From assembly GCF_023072615.1 (NCBI RefSeq), contig NZ_JAKNRW010000013.1:59142-123141 (forward strand): DNA of 64,000 nucleotides. The letters run 5' to 3'. Under the pieces are notes generated by a model, which saw nothing but the letters and a program-made list of their open reading frames with translations, had not been told where the DNA came from and ran no database searches. Each line of letters opens with the position of its first letter. Within the stretch, counting starts at the first letter, position 1. The position numbers were made by a program, and so were the translations under genes. Source of the DNA: Pseudomonas violetae. GTDB lineage: Bacteria > Pseudomonadota > Gammaproteobacteria > Pseudomonadales > Pseudomonadaceae. Below, piece after piece: positions 40,359 through 51,018 of this stretch.

Positions 40359-40372
40359 TCATTGATCAACAC

Positions 40373-40422
40373 GCAAGTGTGCACACTTGCCTATAAATAG
40401 AAATACGCAAGTGAGCCTTGCG
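40373..40422. promoter_or_regulatory. Two GCAAGTG inverted repeats upstream of pepA
   Basis: GCAAGTGTGCACACTTGC (40373-40390) is a perfect 18-bp palindrome. CGCAAG-N5-CTTGCG (40406-40422) lies 15 bp further on and shares the CGCAAGTG half-site. CTATTTATAG on the minus strand lies between them and could be the pepA -10 region. A dimeric repressor, possibly PepA itself, could bind here. Confidence 0.5.
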
Positions 40423-40741
40423 ACAAAGGCCGCAGTTTGAACCTCGCTGGCGGCGCCTGACAACCCTGGGTCGCAGGTTAGTCACGGTTTCGGCCGCCCT
40501 TGCAGGAGCAAGCTGGCTCCGGGCGGCGTTCCGACGATGAACCTGAGAGCACCGTTGAGTGTCAGACATCCCGCGTAATCGTTGACGACCATCGCGAGCT
40601 TGCTCATGGAGAACGCGCGCAGTGACAGGCGCATGCAATCACAGGATAATGCGCCATCTTTTGCGGCGGCCCTGCTTTGCGGTTCGCCTGCTACGTTTGC
40701 TTGTTTGGCCGCCTTCGCCTGACAACCCTGGAGTGTCTGGT
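40423..40741. other. Gap between pepA and lptF with degenerate REP sequence
   Basis: The stretch 40500-40615 contains decayed REP-like pieces (GCAGGAGCAAGCTGGCTCC, ATCGCGAGCTTGCTCATGG). No gene is seen. The ribosome binding site of lptF (TGGAG at 40729-40733) lies at the end. Confidence 0.45.
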
Positions 40742-41860
40742 TTGATTGTCTTCCGTTACCTATCCCGCGAAGTCCTGTTGACCTTGAGCGCCGTCAGCGC
40801 CGTGTTGCTGGTCATCATCATGAGCGGGCGCTTCATCAAATACCTCGCCCAGGCCGCTGCGGGCTTGCTGGACCCAGGCTCCCTGTTCCTGATCATGGGG
40901 TTTCGCCTTCCGGGCTTCCTGCAACTGATCCTGCCGCTGGGCCTGTTTCTCGGCATTCTGCTGGCCTACGGTCGTCTTTATCTTGAAAGCGAAATGACCG
41001 TGTTGTCGGCCACCGGCATGAGCCAGCAACGCCTGTTCGCCATTACCCTGTTTCCGGCCACTCTGGTGGCATTGGTGGTGGCCTGGCTGAGCCTGAGCCT
41101 GGCGCCCCAAGGTGCCAATCAGTTCCAATTGTTGCTGAACAAACAAGATGCCCTGACTGAATTCGACACCCTGGAGCCTGGCCGCTTCCAGGCCCTGCGT
41201 GATGGCACGCGGGTGACCTACACCGAGACCCTGACGGACGATCGCATCAACCTGGGCGGCGTGTTCATTTCCCAGAAGAACACCAGCACCGACCAGAAGG
41301 ACCGCGGGATTTCCGTGCTGGTGGCCGAGAAGGGGCGCCAGGAAATCCGCCCTGACGGCAACCGCTACCTGATTCTTGACAATGGCTACCGCTACGACGG
41401 CAAGCCGGGCCAGGCGGATTACCGGGCAATCAAGTACGACGAGTACGGCGTGCTGCTGCCCAAGCCGGATGTCAGCGACGAAGTCACCGACCGCGACGCG
41501 ATGCCCACCAGCAGCTTGATTGGCAGCGATGACGTTCGTTCGCGCACTGAATTGCAATGGCGCATGTCCCTGCCGTTGCTGGTCTTCATCGTCACCCTGA
41601 TGGCCGTGCCGCTGTCGCGAGTCAACCCGCGCCAGGGACGGTTCCTCAAGCTGCTGCCAGCGATTCTTCTTTATATGGCCTACCTGACCATCCTGATTGC
41701 CGCTCGCGGCGCGCTCGAAAAAGGCAAGATCCCGATGGCCCTGGGCTTGTGGTGGGTGCATGGAATCTTCCTGGTGATTGGTCTTGGGTTGCTCTATTGG
41801 GAACCCCTGCGCCTGAAGATGGCGAGTCGCCGCAGCGCGCTGGAGGTGGCTCGTGGTTAA
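40742..41860 (+). CDS. lptF: LPS export permease LptF
   Basis: A 372-aa inner-membrane subunit of the LptB2FG transporter, which moves lipopolysaccharide to the outer membrane. It starts IVFRYLSREVLLTLSAVSAV with a first membrane segment. A periplasmic beta-jellyroll-like domain follows, then three C-terminal membrane segments. The likely start is TTG at 40742, eight bases after TGGAG, which gives the usual length; the open frame upstream is not conserved-looking. It overlaps lptG by eight bases. Confidence 0.93.
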   Translation: MIVFRYLSREVLLTLSAVSAVLLVIIMSGRFIKYLAQAAAGLLDPGSLFLIMGFRLPGFLQLILPLGLFLGILLAYGRLYLESEMTVLSATGMSQQRLFAITLFPATLVALVVAWLSLSLAPQGANQFQLLLNKQDALTEFDTLEPGRFQALRDGTRVTYTETLTDDRINLGGVFISQKNTSTDQKDRGISVLVAEKGRQEIRPDGNRYLILDNGYRYDGKPGQADYRAIKYDEYGVLLPKPDVSDEVTDRDAMPTSSLIGSDDVRSRTELQWRMSLPLLVFIVTLMAVPLSRVNPRQGRFLKLLPAILLYMAYLTILIAARGALEKGKIPMALGLWWVHGIFLVIGLGLLYWEPLRLKMASRRSALEVARG

Positions 41861-42914
41861 GCTGGATCGCTACATTGGTAGCAGCGTGCTCGTGGCCATC
41901 CTGGCCGTATTGGGCATCATTCTCGGCCTGGCAACGCTGTTCGCCTTCATCGACGAGATGGGCGATGTGAGCGACACCTACACTTTGCTGGACGTGCTCG
42001 GTTACGTCCTGCTGACGGCGCCCCGTCGCCTGTACGACATGTTGCCGATGGCGGCCCTGATCGGCTGCCTGATCGGCCTGGGCAGCCTGGCCAGCAACAG
42101 CGAACTGACCATCATGCGCGCCGCCGGCGTGTCCATTGGGCGGATCGTCTGGGCGGTGATGAAGCCTATGCTGGTGCTGATGGTTGTTGGTATCTTGATC
42201 GGCGAATACGTAGCGCCGGCCACCGAAAGCACTGCCCAGGCGAACCGCTCGCTGGCTCAGGGCAGCGGTGATGCACAAAGCGCCCGCCATGGCCTGTGGC
42301 ACCGCCAGGGTGACGAGTTCATCCACGTCAACTCGGTGCAACCCAACGGCTTGCTGTACGGCGTGACTCGCTATCGCTTCGACAAAGAGCGGCACATGTT
42401 GTCGGCCAGCTTTGCCAAGCGCGCGGAGTTTGACAAAGACCACTGGCAGCTGAGCGATGTCACCACCACGGTTTTCCATGAAAAGAGCACCGAAGTGGTC
42501 GCGGCCCCGGTCGAGCGCTGGGAAGTCGCACTCAGTCCGCAACTTCTGAGCACGGTGGTCATGGCGCCCGAGTCTCTGTCGATCACCGGTCTGTGGGGTT
42601 ATATCCACTACCTGGCCGACCAGGGGCTGAATAATGGCCGTTACTGGCTGGCATTTTGGGTCAAGGTGTTGCAGCCGCTGGTCACCGCGGCACTGGTACT
42701 GATGGCGATCTCCTTCATCTTTGGCCCGCTGCGCTCGGTGACCCTCGGTCAGCGGGTGTTCACCGGTGTACTGGTAGGGTTCACCTTCCGTATCGTCCAG
42801 GATCTGCTGGGGCCGTCGAGCCTGGTATTCGGTTTCTCGCCGCTGTTTGCGGTGCTGGTGCCGGCCAGCGTGTGCGCCCTGGCCGGGGTCTTGTTGTTGC
42901 GCCGGGCCGGTTGA
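41853..42914 (+). CDS. lptG: LPS export permease LptG
   Basis: This 353-aa partner of LptF has the same layout. Segments include SSVLVAILAVLGIILGLATL, a periplasmic domain (HRQGDEFIHVNSVQPNGLLY), and C-terminal membrane segments such as PLVTAALVLMAISFIFGPLR. Its start lies inside the end of lptF, so the subunits are made together. A terminator follows at 42946. Confidence 0.95.
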   Translation: MVKLDRYIGSSVLVAILAVLGIILGLATLFAFIDEMGDVSDTYTLLDVLGYVLLTAPRRLYDMLPMAALIGCLIGLGSLASNSELTIMRAAGVSIGRIVWAVMKPMLVLMVVGILIGEYVAPATESTAQANRSLAQGSGDAQSARHGLWHRQGDEFIHVNSVQPNGLLYGVTRYRFDKERHMLSASFAKRAEFDKDHWQLSDVTTTVFHEKSTEVVAAPVERWEVALSPQLLSTVVMAPESLSITGLWGYIHYLADQGLNNGRYWLAFWVKVLQPLVTAALVLMAISFIFGPLRSVTLGQRVFTGVLVGFTFRIVQDLLGPSSLVFGFSPLFAVLVPASVCALAGVLLLRRAG

Positions 42915-42945
42915 TTCCGGGGACTTGTCCAGCTGCGAAGCCATG

Positions 42946-42979
42946 AAAAACGCCCTTGTCGTGAGACCAGGGCGTTTTT
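42946..42979 (+). terminator. Rho-independent terminator of lptFG
   Basis: AAAAACGCCCT pairs with AGGGCGTTTTT, ending in a T-run. Confidence 0.88.
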
Positions 42980-43085
42980 GTAAGTGCCGTCCGACCTGCG
43001 CAGGTGACGCTTGCGCCGTGGATCAGGTACAATTCCCGGCTATTTTTCGGCGGGCTATGCCTGCAGCCTTTTTGAGTGTTGATCC

Positions 43086-44885
43086 GTGAGTGATTTGAGT
43101 CATATCCGCAATTTCTCCATCATCGCCCACATTGACCATGGCAAGTCGACGCTGGCCGATCGCTTCATCCAGATGTGTGGCGGCCTTGCCGAGCGCGAAA
43201 TGGAAGCCCAGGTACTGGACTCCATGGACCTGGAGCGTGAACGCGGGATCACCATCAAGGCCCACAGCGTCACCCTTTATTACACGGCTCGCGATGGCAT
43301 CAAGTACCAGCTGAATTTCATCGACACCCCGGGCCACGTTGACTTCACCTATGAAGTCAGCCGCTCGCTGGCGGCCTGTGAAGGTGCTTTGCTGGTGGTC
43401 GACGCCGGTCAGGGCGTAGAGGCGCAGTCGGTTGCCAACTGCTACACGGCGATTGAACAAGGCCTGGAAGTCATGCCAGTCCTGAACAAAATCGACCTGC
43501 CGCAGGCCGATCCGGACCGCGTGAAGGAAGAAATCGAAAAGATCATCGGCATCGATGCCACCGATGCAGTCGAGTGCAGCGCCAAGACCGGCCTGGGCGT
43601 CGATGAGGTCCTCGAGCGCCTGGTGCACACCATTCCTGCGCCGACCGGCAACTACGAAGATCCGTTGCAAGCGTTGATCATCGACTCCTGGTTCGACAAC
43701 TACCTGGGCGTTGTTTCCCTGGTGCGCGTACGCCACGGTCGCGTGAAGAAGGGCGACAAGATCCTCGTCAAGTCCACTGGCAAGATCCATCTGGTGGACA
43801 GCGTCGGTGTTTTCAACCCGAAACATACCGCTACCACTGACCTGAAGGCCGGTGAAGTAGGCTTCATCATCGCCGGCATCAAGGACATTCACGGTGCGCC
43901 GGTGGGTGACACCCTGACCTTGAGCTCGACCCCGGACGTCGACGTCCTGCCGGGCTTCAAGCGCATTCAGCCGCAGGTTTACGCCGGCCTGTTCCCAGTC
44001 AGCTCCGACGACTTCGAAGATTTCCGTGAGGCCCTGCAAAAGCTCACGCTCAACGACTCGTCGCTGCAGTACACCCCCGAGAGTTCCGACGCCCTGGGCT
44101 TCGGTTTTCGTTGCGGGTTCCTCGGCATGCTGCACATGGAAATCATCCAGGAGCGCCTGGAGCGCGAGTATGACCTGGACCTGATCACCACGGCGCCGAC
44201 GGTTATTTTCGAGCTGCTGCTGAAAACCGGTGAAACGATTTACGTCGACAACCCGTCGAAGCTTCCAGACCTGTCTTCCATCGAAGACATGCGCGAGCCG
44301 ATTGTGCGGGCCAACATTCTTGTGCCGCAAGAGCACCTGGGTAACGTTATTACGCTGTGCATCGAGAAGCGTGGCGTGCAGCACGACATGCTGTTCCTCG
44401 GTACCCAGGTCCAGGTGACTTACGATCTGCCGATGAACGAAGTGGTCCTGGACTTCTTCGATCGCCTGAAGTCAACCAGCCGCGGCTATGCTTCGCTGGA
44501 CTATCATTTTGATCGTTATCAGTCGGCTAATCTGGTGAAACTGGATGTGCTGATCAACGGTGACAAGGTCGATGCCCTGGCGCTGATCGTGCACAAGGAT
44601 AACGCGCACTACAAAGGTCGCCAGTTGACCGAGAAGATGAAAGAACTGATTCCGCGTCAGATGTTCGACGTAGCGATCCAGGCCGCCATCGGCGGGCAGA
44701 TCATTGCACGGACCTCCGTCAAGGCTCTCAGAAAGAACGTATTGGCCAAATGCTACGGTGGTGACGTCAGCCGTAAGAAGAAACTGCTTGAAAAGCAAAA
44801 GGCCGGTAAAAAACGCATGAAGCAAGTCGGCAACGTGGAAATTCCACAAGAAGCCTTCCTTGCAGTGCTCAGGTTGGATAGTTAG
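43086..44885 (+). CDS. lepA: Translation elongation factor 4 (LepA)
   Basis: This 599-aa GTPase binds stalled ribosomes and can back-translocate them. The P-loop is AHIDHGKST near residue 14, followed by [14 protein letters not shown] and NKIDLPQAD. The C-terminus has the LepA-specific domain, with a basic tail ([19 protein letters not shown]). The start is GTG at 43086. It heads a run with lepB six bases downstream, then rnc, era, recO and pdxJ. In P. aeruginosa this block follows mucD; here it follows lptG. Confidence 0.97.
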   Translation: MSDLSHIRNFSIIAHIDHGKSTLADRFIQMCGGLAEREMEAQVLDSMDLERERGITIKAHSVTLYYTARDGIKYQLNFIDTPGHVDFTYEVSRSLAACEGALLVVDAGQGVEAQSVANCYTAIEQGLEVMPVLNKIDLPQADPDRVKEEIEKIIGIDATDAVECSAKTGLGVDEVLERLVHTIPAPTGNYEDPLQALIIDSWFDNYLGVVSLVRVRHGRVKKGDKILVKSTGKIHLVDSVGVFNPKHTATTDLKAGEVGFIIAGIKDIHGAPVGDTLTLSSTPDVDVLPGFKRIQPQVYAGLFPVSSDDFEDFREALQKLTLNDSSLQYTPESSDALGFGFRCGFLGMLHMEIIQERLEREYDLDLITTAPTVIFELLLKTGETIYVDNPSKLPDLSSIEDMREPIVRANILVPQEHLGNVITLCIEKRGVQHDMLFLGTQVQVTYDLPMNEVVLDFFDRLKSTSRGYASLDYHFDRYQSANLVKLDVLINGDKVDALALIVHKDNAHYKGRQLTEKMKELIPRQMFDVAIQAAIGGQIIARTSVKALRKNVLAKCYGGDVSRKKKLLEKQKAGKKRMKQVGNVEIPQEAFLAVLRLDS

Positions 44886-44890
44886 GTCCT

Positions 44891-45745
44891 ATGTCACTAA
44901 ATTTCCCGCTGTTGCTGGTCATCGCCGTGTTCGTCTGCGGCCTGTTGGCGTTGCTCGATCTGGTTTTCCTCGCGCCGCGTCGGCGTGCAGCCATTGCATC
45001 CTATCAGGGCAGCGTCAGCCAGCCTGACGGGATGGTGGTCGAAAAACTGAACAAGGAGCCGCTGCTGGTCGAATACGGCAAGTCGTTCTTCCCGGTGTTG
45101 TTCATCGTGCTGGTGCTGCGTTCGTTCCTGGTGGAACCGTTCCAGATCCCGTCCGGCTCGATGAAACCGACCCTGGACGTTGGCGATTTCATTCTGGTGA
45201 GCAAGTTCTCCTACGGGATCCGCTTGCCGGTGATCGACCAGAAAGTCATCGAGATCGGTGACCCGCAACGCGGCGACGTGATGGTGTTCCGTTATCCGAG
45301 CGATCCGAGCGTCAACTACATCAAGCGTGTAGTGGGCCTGCCGGGCGACCAGATTCGCTACACCGCCGACAAGCGCCTGTTCGTCAACGGCGAGTCAGTC
45401 GCCGAGCAGTTGGTCGGCTCCGAGCCGGGTACCCTGGGTAGCGCCGAGCTCTACAAGGAAAAACTCGGTGTCGCCGAGCACTTGATCCGCAAGGAAATGA
45501 GCCGTTATCGCGCAACGCCGGACCGTTCGTGGACCGTGCCTGCCGGGCACTACTTCATGATGGGCGACAATCGCGACAACTCTAACGACAGTCGCTACTG
45601 GGATGATCCGAGCATTCCCAAGGACCTGCTGGGCATGGTCCCCGACAAGAATATCGTCGGCAAGGCCTTCGCGGTCTGGATGAGCTGGCCGGAACCCAAA
45701 CTCAGTCACCTACCGAATTTCTCGCGGGTTGGCCTGATCAAGTAA
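44891..45745 (+). CDS. lepB: Signal peptidase I
   Basis: A 284-aa inner-membrane protease that removes signal peptides. Two N-terminal membrane segments (LLLVIAVFVCGLLALLDLVF, then FFPVLFIVLVLRSFLVEPF) precede the catalytic Ser90 in QIPSGSMKPTL and Lys145 in YIKRVVGLPGD. The C-terminal box is MMGDNRDNSNDSRYWDD. It is six bases after lepA. Confidence 0.97.
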   Translation: MSLNFPLLLVIAVFVCGLLALLDLVFLAPRRRAAIASYQGSVSQPDGMVVEKLNKEPLLVEYGKSFFPVLFIVLVLRSFLVEPFQIPSGSMKPTLDVGDFILVSKFSYGIRLPVIDQKVIEIGDPQRGDVMVFRYPSDPSVNYIKRVVGLPGDQIRYTADKRLFVNGESVAEQLVGSEPGTLGSAELYKEKLGVAEHLIRKEMSRYRATPDRSWTVPAGHYFMMGDNRDNSNDSRYWDDPSIPKDLLGMVPDKNIVGKAFAVWMSWPEPKLSHLPNFSRVGLIK

Positions 45746-45752
45746 TCACACA

Positions 45753-45775
45753 CGGCGCTGTTGAACACAGCGCCG
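45753..45775 (+). other. Stem-loop in the lepB-rnc gap
   Basis: CGGCGCTGT pairs with ACAGCGCCG around TGAAC, eight bases after the lepB stop. There is no T-run, so it may be an attenuator or an RNA processing site rather than a terminator. In E. coli RNase III cuts a hairpin in its own leader, which makes such a site here plausible. Confidence 0.45.
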
Positions 45776-45929
45776 AATGCATTTCTGGAGCCGCTACAAT
45801 CGGCCCCCGAGGCATGAAAACAATGATATTCAGGACGTAATTTTTGAACACAGCGTTAATTGTCCCAAGCCTGCGCCGCACCCCGGCGATGGCGGTGGAA
45901 TCCAGCCACGAACTCAGCGTGGGTACACC

Positions 45930-46619
45930 GTGAGCGTTTCCTTAAGCCGTCTAGAGCGTCAGCTCGGCTATACCTTCAAGGATCAGGAACTGATGGTCCT
46001 GGCCCTGACTCACCGCAGCTTTGCCGGGCGCAACAACGAACGCCTGGAATTCCTCGGTGATGCCATCCTCAACTTCGTCGCTGGCGAGGCGCTGTTCGAT
46101 CGCTTCCCGCTGGCTCGCGAAGGCCAGTTGTCGCGTTTGCGCGCACGCCTGGTGAAAGGTGAGACCCTGGCGGTACTGGCCCGTGGTTTCGACCTGGGCG
46201 AGTACCTGCGCCTGGGCTCTGGCGAGTTGAAGAGCGGCGGTTTCCGTCGCGAGTCGATTCTGGCCGATGCCCTGGAAGCACTGATCGGTGCGATCTACCT
46301 GGACGCCGGCATGGACATGGCGCGCGAGCGCGTGCTGGCCTGGCTGGCCGGTGAGTTCGAAGGTCTGACGCTGGTCGACACCAACAAAGATCCAAAAACC
46401 CGCCTGCAGGAATTCCTGCAATCGCGTGGGTGTGAGCTGCCGCGTTACGAAGTGGTGGATATCCAGGGTGAGCCGCATTGCCGGACGTTCTTCGTCGAAT
46501 GTGAAATCACCTTATTGAATGAAAAAAGCCGAGGTCAGGGTGTGAGTCGTCGTATTGCCGAACAGGTAGCGGCCGCCGCAGCACTGATTGCCCTGGGGGT
46601 GGAGAATGGCAATGACTGA
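45930..46619 (+). CDS. rnc: Ribonuclease III
   Basis: A 229-aa double-strand RNA endonuclease. The catalytic signature is [14 protein letters not shown] (acidic residues E40 and D44). The C-terminal RNA-binding domain has [14 protein letters not shown] and [18 protein letters not shown]. The start is GTG at 45930 ([15 protein letters not shown]). The open frame runs 51 codons upstream without similarity to the family. P. aeruginosa has a small DUF4845 gene between lepB and rnc; none is visible here. It overlaps era. Confidence 0.95.
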   Translation: MSVSLSRLERQLGYTFKDQELMVLALTHRSFAGRNNERLEFLGDAILNFVAGEALFDRFPLAREGQLSRLRARLVKGETLAVLARGFDLGEYLRLGSGELKSGGFRRESILADALEALIGAIYLDAGMDMARERVLAWLAGEFEGLTLVDTNKDPKTRLQEFLQSRGCELPRYEVVDIQGEPHCRTFFVECEITLLNEKSRGQGVSRRIAEQVAAAAALIALGVENGND

Positions 46620-47514
46620 TTCAACCGCAACACGCTGTGGCTATGTTGCCATCGTCGGCCGTCCCAACGTGGGCAAGTCCACGCTGCTGAACCACATCCT
46701 CGGGCAGAAGCTCGCGATCACTTCGCGCAAGCCGCAAACCACCCGTCACAACATGCTGGGCATCAAGACCGAAGGCGCCGTGCAGGCGATCTACGTTGAT
46801 ACTCCGGGCATGCACAAAGGTGGCGAAAAAGCCCTGAACCGCTACATGAACAAGACTGCTTCGGCAGCCTTGAAAGACGTGGACGTGGTGATCTTCGTGG
46901 TCGACCGCACCAAGTGGACTGACGAGGATCAGATGGTCCTGGAACGCGTCCAGTACGTGACCGGCCCGCTGATCGTGGCGCTGAACAAGACGGATCGCAT
47001 CGAAGACAAAGCCGAGCTGATGCCGCACCTGAGCTGGTTGCAGGAACAGTTGCCGAACGCGCAGATCATGCCGATCTCGGCCCAGCATGGGCACAATCTC
47101 GAAGCGCTGGAGCGGGTGATTGCCGGTTACCTCCCGGAAAACGATCACTTCTTCCCGGAAGACCAGATCACCGACCGCAGCAGCCGCTTCCTGGCGGCCG
47201 AACTGGTTCGCGAAAAGATCATGCGCCAGATGGGTGCAGAACTGCCGTACCAGATCACTGTCGAAATCGAAGAGTTCAAGCAGCAGGGCAAGACCCTGCA
47301 TATCCACGCCTTGATTCTCGTCGAGCGCGACGGCCAGAAGAAAATCATCATTGGCGACAAGGGCGAGCGGATCAAGCGCATCGGCACCGAGGCGCGCAAG
47401 GACATGGAACTGCTGTTCGACTCCAAGATCATGCTCAACCTCTGGGTGAAAGTGAAAGGCGGCTGGTCCGATGACGAGCGCGCGCTGCGTTCGCTGGGTT
47501 ACGGCGACCTGTAA
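46612..47514 (+). CDS. era: GTPase Era
   Basis: A 300-aa ribosome assembly GTPase. The G1 motif is GRPNVGKS, G3 is DTPGMHK and G4 is NKTD. The C-terminal KH domain has [18 protein letters not shown]. Its ATG at 46612 lies seven bases after GGAG and inside the end of rnc. An ATG at 46606 is also in frame. Confidence 0.96.
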   Translation: MTDSTATRCGYVAIVGRPNVGKSTLLNHILGQKLAITSRKPQTTRHNMLGIKTEGAVQAIYVDTPGMHKGGEKALNRYMNKTASAALKDVDVVIFVVDRTKWTDEDQMVLERVQYVTGPLIVALNKTDRIEDKAELMPHLSWLQEQLPNAQIMPISAQHGHNLEALERVIAGYLPENDHFFPEDQITDRSSRFLAAELVREKIMRQMGAELPYQITVEIEEFKQQGKTLHIHALILVERDGQKKIIIGDKGERIKRIGTEARKDMELLFDSKIMLNLWVKVKGGWSDDERALRSLGYGDL

Positions 47515-47543
47515 CACCGGATCCAGATACACCGAAGAACCCC

Positions 47544-47633
47544 TGTGGGAGCGAGCCTGCTCGCGATGAGGACCTGAAATTCAACATCACTGTTGACTGT
47601 CAGGCCGCAATCGCGAGCAGGCTCGCTCCCACA
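47544..47633. repeat. Inverted REP pair between era and recO
   Basis: TGTGGGAGCGAGCCTGCTCG and CGAGCAGGCTCGCTCCCACA face each other across about 50 bases. Confidence 0.87.
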
Positions 47634-47680
47634 TTGGTTTCTGGTTGTTTATAAGATCGCGTTTCTTCATTGAGAACTCC

Positions 47681-48364
47681 ATGTCCCAACCCATCGGCCA
47701 ACCCGCCTACGTCCTCCACTCCCGCGCCTACCGCGAAAGCAGCGCGTTGGTGGATTTCCTCACGCCGCAAGGTCGGCTGCGGGCGGTCTTGCGTAGCGCG
47801 CGGGGCAAAGCAGGAACATTGGCCCGGCCGTTCGTGTCGCTGGAAGTGGAATTTCGCGGGCGGGGAGAGCTAAAGAACGTCGGGCGAATGGAAGCCGCCG
47901 GTGTTTCTACCTGGCTCAACGGCGAGGCGCTGTTCAGTGGCCTCTACCTCAACGAACTGCTTATCCGCCTGTTGCCCTCAGAGGACCCGCACCCTGGCGT
48001 GTTCGATCACTACGCCGCGACGTTGCTCGCACTGGCCGAGGGTCGACCGCTGGAACCGCTGCTGCGCTCCTTCGAATGGCGCCTGCTCGACGATCTCGGT
48101 TACGGTTTCGCCCTGACCACCGACATCCACGGTGAGCCCATCGCCCCGGACGGCCTCTACCGTTTGCAAGTGGACGCCGGTCTTGAACAGGTATATCTGC
48201 TGCAACCCGGTCTGTTCAACGGCACCGAACTGTTGGCCATGGCCGACGCCGACTGGACCGCGCCCGGCGCATTGTCCGCTGCCAAACGGTTGATGCGTCA
48301 GGCATTGGCCGTCCATCTGGGCGGTCGTCCTTTGGTTTCCCGAGAGTTGTTTCGAAAGCCGTAA
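47681..48364 (+). CDS. recO: DNA repair protein RecO
   Basis: This 227-aa protein loads RecA on SSB-coated DNA in the RecFOR pathway. The N-terminal OB fold is [19 protein letters not shown] and [15 protein letters not shown] helical domain follows ([36 protein letters not shown]). The ATG at 47681 starts the OB fold; an upstream in-frame Met at 47645 is not favoured. Confidence 0.95.
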   Translation: MSQPIGQPAYVLHSRAYRESSALVDFLTPQGRLRAVLRSARGKAGTLARPFVSLEVEFRGRGELKNVGRMEAAGVSTWLNGEALFSGLYLNELLIRLLPSEDPHPGVFDHYAATLLALAEGRPLEPLLRSFEWRLLDDLGYGFALTTDIHGEPIAPDGLYRLQVDAGLEQVYLLQPGLFNGTELLAMADADWTAPGALSAAKRLMRQALAVHLGGRPLVSRELFRKP

Positions 48365-48415
48365 AATCCCCGTGTATGCTGTGCACCGAACTTTCCCCTC
48401 TTCAGGAGCGCTTCC

Positions 48416-49159
48416 GTGACCACCAGCAATCGCATTCTTCTTGGCGTGAACATCGACCACGTCGCCACCCTGCGCCAAGCCCGGGGCACTCGTTACCCGG
48501 ATCCGGTCAAGGCTGCACTGGACGCGGAAGAGGCGGGCGCTGACGGTATCACCGTGCACTTGCGTGAAGACCGTCGCCACATCCAGGAGCGCGACGTGCT
48601 GCTGCTCAAGGACGTGCTGCAGACCCGCATGAACTTTGAGATGGGCGTCACCGAAGAGATGATGGTGTTCGCCGAACGCATTCGTCCTGCGCACATTTGC
48701 CTGGTCCCGGAAACGCGCCAGGAGCTGACCACTGAAGGCGGTCTGGATGTAGCGGGGCAGGAGGCACGGATAAAGGCTGCGGTGGATCGCCTGGCTCGAA
48801 TCGGGTGCGAAGTATCGTTGTTCATCGATGCGGACGAGCGCCAGATCGAAGCGTCCCGTCGAGTCGGAGCGCCGGCCATCGAGTTGCACACTGGGAGGTA
48901 CGCCGATGCAGAGACTCCGACCGACGTGGCTGAAGAGCTCAAGCGAGTGGCTGATGGTGTGGCGTTTGGTCTGGCCCAGGGGTTGATCGTCAACGCCGGC
49001 CATGGTTTGCACTACCACAACGTTGAAGCAGTGGCGGCGATCAAGGGCATCAACGAACTGAACATCGGCCACGCGCTGGTGGCGCATGCGTTGTTTGTAG
49101 GGTTCAAGTCGGCTGTTTGCGAGATGAAGGCGTTGATTCTGGCCGCAGCAAAAGCTTAA
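48416..49159 (+). CDS. pdxJ: Pyridoxine 5'-phosphate synthase PdxJ
   Basis: A 247-aa TIM-barrel enzyme that makes pyridoxine phosphate from 3-amino-acetone phosphate and deoxyxylulose phosphate. Motifs are [44 protein letters not shown] and [12 protein letters not shown]. The start is GTG at 48416 after CAGGAGCGCTTCC. It is 51 bp from recO. Confidence 0.97.
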   Translation: MTTSNRILLGVNIDHVATLRQARGTRYPDPVKAALDAEEAGADGITVHLREDRRHIQERDVLLLKDVLQTRMNFEMGVTEEMMVFAERIRPAHICLVPETRQELTTEGGLDVAGQEARIKAAVDRLARIGCEVSLFIDADERQIEASRRVGAPAIELHTGRYADAETPTDVAEELKRVADGVAFGLAQGLIVNAGHGLHYHNVEAVAAIKGINELNIGHALVAHALFVGFKSAVCEMKALILAAAKA

Positions 49160-49176
49160 ACACCACCACAAAACAC

Positions 49177-49265
49177 TGTGGGAGCGAGCCTGCTCGCGAT
49201 AGCGGTCTGACAGTCACCATTTATGTTGACTGGAAGGACCTCATCGCGAGCAGGCTCGCTCCCAC
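49177..49265. repeat. Inverted REP pair between pdxJ and mltF
   Basis: TGTGGGAGCGAGCCTGCTCG and CGAGCAGGCTCGCTCCCACA face each other. It is almost the same unit as the one at 47544 and lies between convergent genes. Confidence 0.87.
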
Positions 49266-49283
49266 ATTTGATACGTGCGGTCG

Positions 49284-50846
<1,563 letters not shown>

Positions 50847-51018
50847 TTACGACACTTCTTGATGGAAAAAATATCCGCCGAAGGCCTCCTGTTTCTGCTC
50901 TCAAACCCCGGCCCGACGTTCGGGTGCGGCCGTACGCACCGTTTCGGGTGATGTCGCGGGCGGTTTAGGCTAGAATGCACGGCCTCAAAGCACACCCCTT
51001 CCCGAGGCTGTCCCGAAG

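Noticed and set aside
41646..42944. 432-codon open frame opposite lptG
   Set aside because: Its His/Gln/Arg-rich translation is typical of antisense frames; lptG is certain.
43023..44384. 453-codon open frame opposite lepA
   Set aside because: It is a shadow of a certain gene, with no domain.
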